Shown here: piece by piece, positions 1 through 6,168 of the stretch
How positions within the stretch are numbered: position 1 is the stretch's first letter
Layout of the letters: every line of letters begins with the position of its first letter
Assembly (NCBI GenBank): GCA_018818365.1
Contig: JAHISH010000112.1
Coordinates: forward strand, 1 to 6,176
Length of the DNA: 6,176 nt
Direction: 5' to 3'
From: Candidatus Omnitrophota bacterium
GTDB lineage: Bacteria > Omnitrophota > Gorgyraeia > Gygaellales > Profunditerraquicolaceae
Position numbers and translations under genes: made by a program
The notes under the pieces: model-generated
The model's database searches: none
What the model was told of the DNA's origin: nothing
What the model saw: the letters and a program-made list of their open reading frames with translations, nothing else

Positions 1-2
1 AC

Positions 3-803
3 TTATAGGTGCGTGGCGTACTCGACTCCGTTACGAAAGATCTGTAATCCATCTCCTTCTTTGCTTCCCTGCATTGCGCGGAAGCGCGGATGCTGCATTG
101 CATCCATATGCCGCTCAGGATGCGGCATCAATCCCAGTATCCTTCCGGTTGAATCACAGATACCGGCAATGTGCTCTTGGGAGCCATTGGGATTAGCCGG
201 GTACGCGGAAAGTTCCCCCTGCGCATCACAATACTGAAAGACAATTTGGCGTTTCTTTTTCAACCGCGCCAATACCTTTCTATCCTTAGCGATAAACTTT
301 CCTTCTCCGTGCGCAACCGGCAGATAAATTATCTCCGGCAGCCCCTTGGTCCATATGCATTTCTCTGGCGCTCTGGCGCTCTGGCGCTCTGGTGCCCGAA
401 GATACACCCACCTATCCTCAAACTTCGCGGAATCATTAATTGCTAAGGTAGCCTCTTGCGTAAAAGAATCGTTGCCCGGCAGAAGGCCGGTCTTCACCAA
501 TATCTGAAACCCATTACAGATCCCGATAATTAATTTTCCGTCATCGATAAAACCACGTAAATCTTGGGCGAGCAGATTCTTTAATTCATTAGCCAAAATC
601 TTTCCTGCGGCGATATCATCGCCGTACGAAAATCCTCCCGGAAGCGCGAATATCTGAAATTCAGAGAGACGACGCTCCTTGCCGATCAAGCGGTTAATAT
701 GCACCAATTCCGCATCGGCGCCGACGCGCGCAAATGCCGCGGCAGTCTCTTTATCGCAATTGGTCCCTGCGGTCCGCAGGATACAGACTTTAGGTCTTCT
801 CAT
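3..803 (-). CDS. purQ: Phosphoribosylformylglycinamidine synthase glutaminase subunit PurQ
   Basis: This class I glutamine amidotransferase of 266 residues releases ammonia from glutamine for the PurL subunit, which converts FGAR to FGAM in the cytoplasm (step 4 of purine synthesis). The N-terminal residues VCILRTAGTNCDKE, the GGFSYGDD motif (56-63), the nucleophile Cys96 in GICNGFQ, the VAHGEGKF segment (163-170) and the His228/Glu230 pair in MPHPERH are all present, so the Cys-His-Glu triad is intact. The protein is somewhat longer than the roughly 225-residue PurQ of Bacillus. Part of the excess is residues 137-147 (APERQSARAPE), encoded by a tandem 8-bp repeat between a conserved strand (RWVYL) and CIWTKG. 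The ATG lies inside the last codons of the LOG gene (14-nt overlap) with only a weak AAAGAG upstream, which suggests translational coupling. The stop codon TAA is inside the window, so the gene is complete. Confidence 0.96.
   Translation of the reverse strand: MRRPKVCILRTAGTNCDKETAAAFARVGADAELVHINRLIGKERRLSEFQIFALPGGFSYGDDIAAGKILANELKNLLAQDLRGFIDDGKLIIGICNGFQILVKTGLLPGNDSFTQEATLAINDSAKFEDRWVYLRAPERQSARAPEKCIWTKGLPEIIYLPVAHGEGKFIAKDRKVLARLKKKRQIVFQYCDAQGELSAYPANPNGSQEHIAGICDSTGRILGLMPHPERHMDAMQHPRFRAMQGSKEGDGLQIFRNGVEYATHL
363..394. repeat. 8-bp tandem repeat, four copies, inside purQ
   Basis: On the plus strand the unit CTCTGGCG occurs three times exactly (363-370, 371-378, 379-386), followed by a fourth copy with one change, CTCTGGTG (387-394). 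On the coding strand this reads CGCCAGAG. Because 8 is not a multiple of 3, the three frames cycle every 24 bp and give the 8-residue peptide period RAPERQSA then RAPE (residues 136-147 of PurQ). Each junction also contains the short palindrome GCGC-CAGA-GCGC. The conserved flanking segments of PurQ stay in frame on both sides. Confidence 0.93.
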
Positions 804-1434
804 AGAATCTCTTTATCGCCGGTACGACATCCTTAGGCTTATCCACCACGGTAAAAATATCCAGATCCTGTTTGCTGATATTGCCTTCTTTTAAGACGGT
901 TCTCTCCAACCAGTCGAGCATGCCCTTCCAGAACGCTTTCCCAAAGACTATCACCGGAAACTTACGGATCCTCTCAGTCTGAATAAGGTTCAATGCCTCG
1001 GTAAATTCATCGAGGGTGCCGTACCCTCCGGGCAAGATCACAAAAGCCTTGGCGTATTTGACGAACATCACCTTACGCACAAAGAAATACCGAAACTCCA
1101 AAAGAAGGTCGATGTAGGGATTAGGTTTTTGATCTGAAGGGATCTGGATATTCAGGCCTACTGAGTTACCGTTTGCTTTTTTCGTCCCTTTATTGACGGC
1201 TTCCATAAGTCCGGGGCCGCTGCCGGTGATTACCGCGTACCCATCCTTAGCCAGATACCCGGCGATCTCTTCGGCAAGACGATAATATTTTGTCCCGGGG
1301 CGGGTACGGCTGGAGCCAAAGACTGAAACTGCCTTCCCGAGTTTTGAAAGTTCCTCAAACCCTTCGACAAACTCCGACATAATCCTGAAAATCCGCCACG
1401 TATCTTCCTGCGTAATATCTACCTTCGGTCTCAT
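790..1434 (-). CDS. LOG-family (TIGR00730-type) Rossmann-fold nucleotide-binding protein
   Basis: This 214-residue protein belongs to the LOG family, often mislabelled lysine decarboxylase. Members hydrolyse nucleoside 5'-monophosphates such as AMP or cytokinin ribotides to the free base and ribose 5-phosphate. Visible hallmarks are the Rossmann-like start AVSVFGSSR (35-43), the phosphate-binding GSGPGLMEAVNKG (71-83), the Arg-Lys pair in FFVRKVMF (117-124) and the signature PGGYGTLDE (135-143) with its Glu. The start is supported by a strong Shine-Dalgarno 4 nt upstream that overlaps the purL stop codon. The gene lies 9 nt after purL and overlaps purQ by 14 nt, so it is embedded in the purine operon between the two genes of FGAM synthetase. 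I infer a purine-nucleotide salvage or clean-up role; the actual substrate cannot be read from the sequence, and the GSGPGLM form differs from the GGGxxGLMG of classical plant LOGs. Confidence 0.9.
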   Translation of the reverse strand: MRPKVDITQEDTWRIFRIMSEFVEGFEELSKLGKAVSVFGSSRTRPGTKYYRLAEEIAGYLAKDGYAVITGSGPGLMEAVNKGTKKANGNSVGLNIQIPSDQKPNPYIDLLLEFRYFFVRKVMFVKYAKAFVILPGGYGTLDEFTEALNLIQTERIRKFPVIVFGKAFWKGMLDWLERTVLKEGNISKQDLDIFTVVDKPKDVVPAIKRFYEKT

Positions 1435-1438
1435 GAAT

Positions 1439-1445
1439 ACCTCCT
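1439..1445 (-). promoter_or_regulatory. Ribosome binding site of the LOG gene, overlapping the purL stop
   Basis: The coding-strand sequence AGGAGGT lies 4 nt before the LOG ATG and shares bases with the TAG stop of purL. It is a near-perfect complement of the 16S 3' end, fixes the LOG start at 1434, and suggests that terminating purL ribosomes can reload directly. Confidence 0.85.
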
Positions 1446-4413
1446 ACCAGCGCAGTGGTTTCTGCCAATCCTCTTTTAGTATGGCAGTTTCACTTTCTAT
1501 ACAGACCTTATTATCTATACCGTAGACCGTGAAGCGCCCCGTATCGCTGACACACCCGATCAATCCCCACGGGATCTCTTTCAATAATGCCTCAAATGAT
1601 TTTTGGTCCTTACGCGGCACCTCCACGATAAAACGGGAATTCGATTCGGAGAATAATATAAAATCGTTCCTTGCTTCATGCTGCATGCCGCAAGCTGCAG
1701 GCTTTTTAACTTGAAGCCTGGAGCTTGGAGCCTGAAGCCCTTCATTTTTTGCACGGTACGGCACTTCCGACAAGAACAGATCCATCCCCAGGTTTCCTGC
1801 GAAGGCCATCTCCGCGGCAGCGACTCCGATGCCGCCGTCGGAACAATCATGCATCGCCGTAACCAATCCATCTCCTGCTGCCTTATCTAATGCGCGAAAG
1901 ATCGCTTTTGCCTGCGGGAAGTTCACAAGAGGAACACTATTCCCCAGCTTCCCGAATAAATCAAAGTAGTGTGAGCCACCCAGCTCTTCAAAGGTCTCTC
2001 CCACCACATAAATAAGATCACCGGGATTCTTTGCGTACATAGAAATAATACGCTGTACATCGTCAATCACCGCAATCGCCGAGATCAAGAGCGTGCCCGG
2101 GATTGCGATAGATTTGCCCTTGACGGTAAATTCATTATTCAAGCTATCCTTCCCCGAAATAAACGGAACTCCAAACGCCTTGGCCGCGTCATAACACCCG
2201 TAGGAGGCGCGGACCAGGCTTCCTAACCGGTCCGGTTTATCGGGATTGCCCCAACAAAAATTATCAAGGATCGCGACTCTTTCTAGCGACCCGCCCACCG
2301 CAACAATCTGGCGCAATGCTTCCTCGATGACCGACGCTGCCATCCAGTAAGGATCAATAAATCCGAAACGGAAGTTAATGCCACAAGAAATAATCAGCCC
2401 TTTTGAAGAATCAAAACGCGGTTTAACCACGCTGGCATCAGAAGGCCCGTCATTGACAACTCCCACCAGGGGCTTCAGGATCGACCCCCCTTGCACCTCA
2501 TGGTCATATTGCCGGATGACCCACTCCTTAGAACAAATATCGTAATGCCCCAGAAGGCGTCGCAACGAAGGGGTCAAGTCACGGGGACATTTAAAACGGG
2601 GTTCTGGGTGCGTCTTGGCAATATAGACTGCCTTCTTCTCTGTCTTAGGAAGCCCTTCATGCAAAAATACCATATCAAGATCGCATACCGGGTTTCCCTG
2701 GTAGAGGAGTTTCAGGCGTTTGGTATCGGTGAAGATTCCGATCACCGTTGCCCCGACGTCTTCCGATGAAAAAACCGCAAGTAATTCTTCTATCTTCCCG
2801 GGAGGCACTGCCAAGACCATACGCTCCTGGGATTCCGAGATCCATATTTCGGTATACGAAAGCCCCTCATATTTAAGCGGGACTTTCTCCAAATATACCT
2901 GCGCGCCTAACTCCTGCCCCATCTCTCCTACCGCGCTTGAGAGACCTCCCGCGCCGCAATCGGTGATGGAGCTATAGAGATTTTTATCGCGCGCCTGGAG
3001 GATAGTATCGACCATTTTCTTTTCCTCGATGGGATTGCCGATCTGCACTGCCCCGCTTGAACGCACGTCGGATTCATGGGTCAATTCTCCGGAAGAAAAT
3101 GTTGCGCCGTGGATCCCGTCCCTCCCGGTCTTTCCGCCGACCACCACGATCAAGTCATCGGTCTTGGCCTCTTTAAAAGATTTGTCTTTCGGCATAATAC
3201 CGACGGTGCCGCAATAGACCAGCGGATTGCCGATAAAGTCATCGTGAAAAAGCACTGCCCCGTTTACCGTCGGAATACCCATCTTGTTCCCGTAATCACG
3301 CACTCCGGAGACCACCCCCTTCATCACGCGCTTAGGATGCAGCGTTCCGGCAGGTAATTTACTAAAAGGGTACTGCGGAGGGCCGAAACAAAACACATCG
3401 GTATTAAGGATAGGCTTTGCGCCCAGCCCCGTGCCTAACGGATCGCGTATAACTCCTCCGATGCCGGTATTGGCGCCGCCAAAGGGCTCTAACGCGGACG
3501 GATGATTATGGGTCTCAACTTTAAAACAGACATTGTAGTCTTTATCGAATTCGATCACCCCGGCATTATCCTTAAAGACCGAAACGCACCACGGCTTACT
3601 CAACTCTTTCGTCACCTTCATGATCGTTGACTTCAGAAGATTATCTATTTCCCTGGTGCGCGGGGGCGCGCAGGTACTGGTGCGCTCCGTGTAACGTATC
3701 TTGCCGCGAAATGTCTTATGCCCGCAATGTTCCGACCAGGTCTGGGCAATGGTCTCCAGTTCACAATCCGTAGGATTACACCCACGCTTCTTAAAATACC
3801 TCTGGATGGTGCGCAGCTCCTCCAGATTCAGAAAGAGTTGACCCTCTTTATTGATTCTTTTAAGTTGCGCCTCCGTTGCCTCTAAAAGCGCGATGGTCTT
3901 CAGATGAAATTGATACCTCCCTGCCCCGGAATCCGAAGCAAGTCCTGCTTTTTGAGTAACCGCATGTTGAATTAATTTATTATAGAGCAGCTTCTCGGCA
4001 ATAATCTTGAAGGCATGGGGGCTGCATTTTCCGTGAAGGATATATTTCTTCGCGGTCTTCACCGAAGAGGCTCCTGCAATCCCCAAATCGCGGATACCTT
4101 TACGCGTCGATTCCTCTACCGGGTCCATGACCCCGGGGTTATACGCGATCTCAACGACTAATCTATCCTTTCTTCCTTTTGGTCTCTCATTCTTGGGATT
4201 AATGGTAAACCGCTGGGAGACCGGATCCGCCAATAACTCCTGGCAGATACGCGTTACCTGACGCTTCGAAAGGCTTCCTTCAAGCGTAAAAACCTGAATA
4301 AAGCGGACATCACTGATCCCGCGGATGCCAAGGTCAGCAATATCGTTCTTGATCCCGCTTCCGACGGCATCAAAGATTCCCGGCTTCTCTTCTATTTCAA
4401 TTTTATACTGCAT
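1444..4413 (-). CDS. purL: Phosphoribosylformylglycinamidine synthase, tandem PurS-PurS-PurL fusion
   Basis: This 989-residue synthetase uses ATP and the ammonia from PurQ to convert FGAR to FGAM. Two PurS-like repeats open the protein: residues about 4-72 and 84-151 align with each other through VEI/IEI, PG(I/V)xD and the shared (I/R)xDLGI core. A linker leads to a small-type PurL from about residue 192. The PurL part shows TWSEHCGHKTF (225-235), VETHNHPSALEPFGGANTGIGG (from 299), GNKMGIPTVNGA (375-386), GNPIEEKKM (459-467), ITDCGAGGLSS (483-493), ISGKDSLNNEF (752-762), AMHDCSDGGIGVAAAEMAFAG (853-873) and LFSESNSRFIVEV (920-932). Stand-alone PurL is usually about 740 residues; the excess is the PurS pair plus a 24-residue repeat-derived insert at 892-915. 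The ATG is fixed by the PurS start and an in-frame TAA four codons upstream, but no Shine-Dalgarno is visible. It lies 40 nt after purB. Confidence 0.96.
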   Translation of the reverse strand: MQYKIEIEEKPGIFDAVGSGIKNDIADLGIRGISDVRFIQVFTLEGSLSKRQVTRICQELLADPVSQRFTINPKNERPKGRKDRLVVEIAYNPGVMDPVEESTRKGIRDLGIAGASSVKTAKKYILHGKCSPHAFKIIAEKLLYNKLIQHAVTQKAGLASDSGAGRYQFHLKTIALLEATEAQLKRINKEGQLFLNLEELRTIQRYFKKRGCNPTDCELETIAQTWSEHCGHKTFRGKIRYTERTSTCAPPRTREIDNLLKSTIMKVTKELSKPWCVSVFKDNAGVIEFDKDYNVCFKVETHNHPSALEPFGGANTGIGGVIRDPLGTGLGAKPILNTDVFCFGPPQYPFSKLPAGTLHPKRVMKGVVSGVRDYGNKMGIPTVNGAVLFHDDFIGNPLVYCGTVGIMPKDKSFKEAKTDDLIVVVGGKTGRDGIHGATFSSGELTHESDVRSSGAVQIGNPIEEKKMVDTILQARDKNLYSSITDCGAGGLSSAVGEMGQELGAQVYLEKVPLKYEGLSYTEIWISESQERMVLAVPPGKIEELLAVFSSEDVGATVIGIFTDTKRLKLLYQGNPVCDLDMVFLHEGLPKTEKKAVYIAKTHPEPRFKCPRDLTPSLRRLLGHYDICSKEWVIRQYDHEVQGGSILKPLVGVVNDGPSDASVVKPRFDSSKGLIISCGINFRFGFIDPYWMAASVIEEALRQIVAVGGSLERVAILDNFCWGNPDKPDRLGSLVRASYGCYDAAKAFGVPFISGKDSLNNEFTVKGKSIAIPGTLLISAIAVIDDVQRIISMYAKNPGDLIYVVGETFEELGGSHYFDLFGKLGNSVPLVNFPQAKAIFRALDKAAGDGLVTAMHDCSDGGIGVAAAEMAFAGNLGMDLFLSEVPYRAKNEGLQAPSSRLQVKKPAACGMQHEARNDFILFSESNSRFIVEVPRKDQKSFEALLKEIPWGLIGCVSDTGRFTVYGIDNKVCIESETAILKEDWQKPLRW
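1669..1740. repeat. 72-bp palindromic heptamer-repeat element inserted in frame in purL
   Basis: On the coding strand this stretch is made of 7-bp units. The first arm reads GCTTCAG, GCTCCAA, GCTCCAG, GCTTCAA (GCTYCAR four times). After a short A-rich loop, the second arm reads GCCTGCA, GCTTGCG, GCATGCA, GCATGAA. The arms are inverted repeats: the inner part AAGCTCCAGGCTT pairs with AAGCCTGCAGCTT (13 bp with one mismatch), and the outer GCTTCAGGCT pairs with AGCATGAAGC apart from one G-A mismatch. The element is exactly 24 codons long and encodes PurL residues 892-915 (GLQAPSS through QHEAR), low-complexity residues between VPYRAKNE and the conserved NDFILFSES. The frame is preserved and all PurL motifs downstream are intact. 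The boundaries are my estimate, to within a few bases. Confidence 0.82.
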
Positions 4414-4435
4414 GGTGAAGCGTTAGGGGTTCATC

Positions 4436-4448
4436 AAAGGAGGGTGAT
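4436..4448. other. Anti-Shine-Dalgarno-like stretch in the purB-purL gap
   Basis: Within the 40-nt gap, the message strand carries ATCACCCTCCTTT, which resembles the 3' end of 16S rRNA itself with one extra C. Equivalently, the plus strand carries AAAGGAGGGTGAT. In the purB-purL transcript this could pair with Shine-Dalgarno sequences, for example that of purB, instead of recruiting a ribosome. A function is not shown; chance is possible. Confidence 0.4.
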
Positions 4449-4453
4449 ACGAC

Positions 4454-5749
4454 TTATGATAAACCGACCTTTCTAAAGATTTTACCGACGTTGCGCAGAT
4501 AGTAGTTCAGATCGAAGAGGGCGTCTATTTCATTCTTCTTCAATACGGCAATAACCTCTCTATCCAAAAGGAGATTCTCTTTGAAATCCGTACCCGCCTT
4601 CCAGGTCTTCATGGCGTTACGCTGCACTACATCATACGCCTTGGCGCGGGCCAAGCCCTTCTTCATCAGCGCTAAGAGTACCCGCTGCGAAAAAATAAGG
4701 CCTCCCGTCTTGGCAAGATTGGCCAACATATTCTGGGGATAGACCTGAATCCCCTCAATAACTTGAATACACTTATGCAACATATAGTCGAGGGCAATGG
4801 TGGAATCGGGAAAAATGATGCGCTCTACCGAAGAATGACTTATATCGCGTTCATGCCAAAGGGCAACATTCTCCAGGGCTGCCATGGCGTTACTGCGTAA
4901 CAGACGAGCCAAGCCGCAGATGCGCTCGCAGATCACGGGGTTGCGTTTATGCGGCATCGCCGAAGAGCCCTTTTGGCCTTTTCCGAAAGGCTCCTCTGCC
5001 TCTAAGACTTCTGTCTTCTGCAGATGTCTGATTTCGGTCGCGATCTTCTCCAGTGACGCGCCGATTACTGCTAACGTCGCCATATACTGGGCATATACAT
5101 CCCGTTGGATAACCTGGGTAGAAATAGGAGCGGCACGAAGCCCTAACTTCTTACATACATACGCTTCAACCGCAGGTTCAATATTCGAATAGGTGCCGAC
5201 GGCTCCCGAAAGCTTACCTACCGCTACTTCTTTTTGAGCCTGCTGCAGGCGCGCGATATTACGTGCGGCATCATCGTACCAAAGCGCAAGCTTTAAACCA
5301 AAGGTAGTCGGCTCCGCATGCACGCCGTGGGTGCGGCCCATACAGACCATCTCTTTATATTTCTTTGCCTTCTTGGCAAGAACGGCGCGTAGCTGCTGTA
5401 AATCTTCCAGGAGAATTTCAGATACTGCCTTAAGCTGCAATCCCAACGTCGTATCCAAGACATCTGATGAGGTAAGCCCCATATGGAAATACTGCGCATC
5501 AGAGCCCAGAAATTGGGCCACATAATTGACAAAGGCTACCACATCATGTTGTGTTTTTTCTTCGATTTTGTTGATCGCGGCAAGATTAATCCTTGCATTC
5601 TTACGTACCCTTGAGGGTGTTTGGCGGGGGACTTTTTTAAGTTGCGCCATGGCTTCTAAACTTAAGATCTCGATCTGAAGCATAGTGGCAAATTTAAATT
5701 CGTCACCCCATATGCGGGAAATCTTTGGCAGGCTGTAGCGCGGAATCAT
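4454..5749 (-). CDS. purB: Adenylosuccinate lyase PurB
   Basis: This 431-residue member of the fumarase/aspartase superfamily removes fumarate from SAICAR (giving AICAR) and from adenylosuccinate (giving AMP), so it acts twice in purine synthesis in the cytoplasm, normally as a homotetramer. The start MIPRYSLPKISRIW is the typical PurB N-terminus. The conserved residues sit at the numbering known from Bacillus PurB: His68 in KTQHDV, His89 in YFHMGLTSSD and His141 in MGRTHGVHAEPTTFG. The superfamily signature GSSAMPHKRNP (261-271) carries the catalytic serine loop. The length is normal for the family. An in-frame GTG 84 nt further upstream would add 28 residues, but the ATG used here has a GGAGG Shine-Dalgarno 5 nt away and matches the family start. 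It is the first gene of the cluster, behind its own promoter. Confidence 0.97.
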   Translation of the reverse strand: MIPRYSLPKISRIWGDEFKFATMLQIEILSLEAMAQLKKVPRQTPSRVRKNARINLAAINKIEEKTQHDVVAFVNYVAQFLGSDAQYFHMGLTSSDVLDTTLGLQLKAVSEILLEDLQQLRAVLAKKAKKYKEMVCMGRTHGVHAEPTTFGLKLALWYDDAARNIARLQQAQKEVAVGKLSGAVGTYSNIEPAVEAYVCKKLGLRAAPISTQVIQRDVYAQYMATLAVIGASLEKIATEIRHLQKTEVLEAEEPFGKGQKGSSAMPHKRNPVICERICGLARLLRSNAMAALENVALWHERDISHSSVERIIFPDSTIALDYMLHKCIQVIEGIQVYPQNMLANLAKTGGLIFSQRVLLALMKKGLARAKAYDVVQRNAMKTWKAGTDFKENLLLDREVIAVLKKNEIDALFDLNYYLRNVGKIFRKVGLS

Positions 5750-5888
5750 ATACTCCTCCCCATGTTGAAAAAGACAACTGCGGTATACTCGCGCGGCTAT
5801 AAACTGTTCCCTCTTAAGGATACGGATGAACACTCCGCCGCTTCAAGTATTACGCCCAAAGAACTCCGGGCTTTTAGCAAGGCAGGCT
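5750..5888 (-). promoter_or_regulatory. Long 5' leader of the purB operon, possible structured RNA
   Basis: The predicted transcription start (about 5883-5888) leaves a leader of about 135 nt before purB. It contains a good hairpin at 5871-5854 (GCCCGGA, loop GTTC, TTTGGGC; 7 bp including two G-U pairs) and a smaller one at 5837-5823 (CGGA / TCCG). Further on, a weak ACAGTT / AGTTGT pairing precedes a CTTTTT run, about 20 nt before the Shine-Dalgarno. I see no match to the purine (xpt-type) or PRPP riboswitch cores, nor a PurR box. Its length and structure are compatible with attenuation or another RNA-level control of the purine genes, but the function is unknown. Confidence 0.4.
5753..5761 (-). 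promoter_or_regulatory. Ribosome binding site of purB
   Basis: The coding strand reads GGGGAGGAG just before the ATG at 5749, with the GGAGG core 5 nt away. This decides the start in favour of MIPRYS over the in-frame GTG at 5833, which directly abuts a GGCGGA with no usable spacing. Confidence 0.85.
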
Positions 5889-5890
5889 AC

Positions 5891-5918
5891 ATTATATCAG
5901 ATTAACCGCTTTTCGCAA
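5891..5918 (-). promoter_or_regulatory. Sigma70-type promoter of the purine operon, extended -10
   Basis: On the minus strand, TTGCGA (5918-5913) is followed by a 16-nt spacer and a perfect TATAAT (5896-5891) preceded by TGA, which makes an extended -10 (TGnTATAAT). An AT-rich stretch resembling an UP element lies just upstream (5930-5919). The promoter starts about 20 nt after the terminator of the preceding gene, as expected for the start of a new transcription unit. Confidence 0.8.
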
Positions 5919-5938
5919 TATTAAAATAGCGAAGAAAC

Positions 5939-5972
5939 AAAAAAACCCCTGGCATAATGCCAGAGGCTTTTT
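5939..5972 (-). terminator. Intrinsic terminator, probably bidirectional
   Basis: The hairpin pairs CTGGCA (5949-5954) with TGCCAG (5958-5963) around a 3-nt loop, continues with two further C-G pairs past one mismatch, and is flanked by A and T runs that can also pair. In the minus direction it ends in seven T residues, about 30 nt after the stop of the small membrane protein gene. In the plus direction it is followed by five T residues. Confidence 0.85.
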
Positions 5973-6000
5973 AGAAAAAGGATCTTTCCCGAAAGAAAAT

Positions 6001-6168
6001 CTATTTCTTTACCGAAAGCGCGATCGATAAGAGTAAAAGTACTGCCGCAAATCCGACCATGGCGCGGGATTCAAGCCCCATAATGGGTTTTACCGTCAAA
6101 CGAGAAATAAGACCTACTATCAAGCTCAATGTCGCAACTCCGATGAGGGTATTGGGTAAATTCTTCAT
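6001..6168 (-). CDS. Small two-helix membrane protein of unknown function
   Basis: This 55-residue ORF starts MKNLPNTLIGVATLS and ends LSIALSVKK, then TAG. Two hydrophobic segments are evident: about residues 7-22 and 37-53. They are separated by a short loop with Arg23, Lys27, Glu33 and Arg35, and the C-terminus is basic (KK). It therefore looks like an inner-membrane helical hairpin; there is no cleavable signal peptide pattern and no catalytic motif. The coding strand carries GGTGA 3 nt before the ATG, which matches the extended 16S 3' end, and an intrinsic terminator follows about 30 nt after the stop, so translation and a separate transcription unit are both plausible. I do not recognise the family. 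The gene is separated from the purine genes by a terminator and a promoter, so no purine role is implied. Confidence 0.72.
   Translation of the reverse strand: MKNLPNTLIGVATLSLIVGLISRLTVKPIMGLESRAMVGFAAVLLLLSIALSVKK

Noticed and set aside
363..394. CRISPR-like array
   Set aside because: The units are 8 bp, contiguous and without spacers, and lie inside a coding gene.
1581..1871. Minus-strand 96-codon ORF in another frame across the purL repeat element
   Set aside because: It is a shadow of purL: the purL frame carries all conserved family motifs before and after the repeat, so there is no frameshift to explain.
4436..4476. Plus-strand near-perfect Shine-Dalgarno followed by an ATG at 4456
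   Set aside because: The reading frame closes after six codons and runs into purB antisense; no gene can be supported there.
13..5525. Plus-strand ORFs of 60-100 codons opposite the purine genes
   Set aside because: They are antisense shadows of well-supported genes, with no recognisable protein features.
5746..5763. Five-codon upstream ORF (ATG at 5763) ending in TGA that overlaps the purB ATG
   Set aside because: It contains the purB Shine-Dalgarno itself and has no ribosome site of its own; most likely accidental.
5747..5833. N-terminal extension of purB by 28 residues from an in-frame GTG at 5833
   Set aside because: The extension has no family counterpart, its GTG has no properly spaced ribosome site, and the ATG at 5749 has a GGAGG at 5 nt and begins with the typical PurB MIPRYS sequence.
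5750..5888. Purine or PRPP riboswitch
   Set aside because: I could not find the conserved core sequences of these classes in the leader, so only an unclassified structured leader is claimed.
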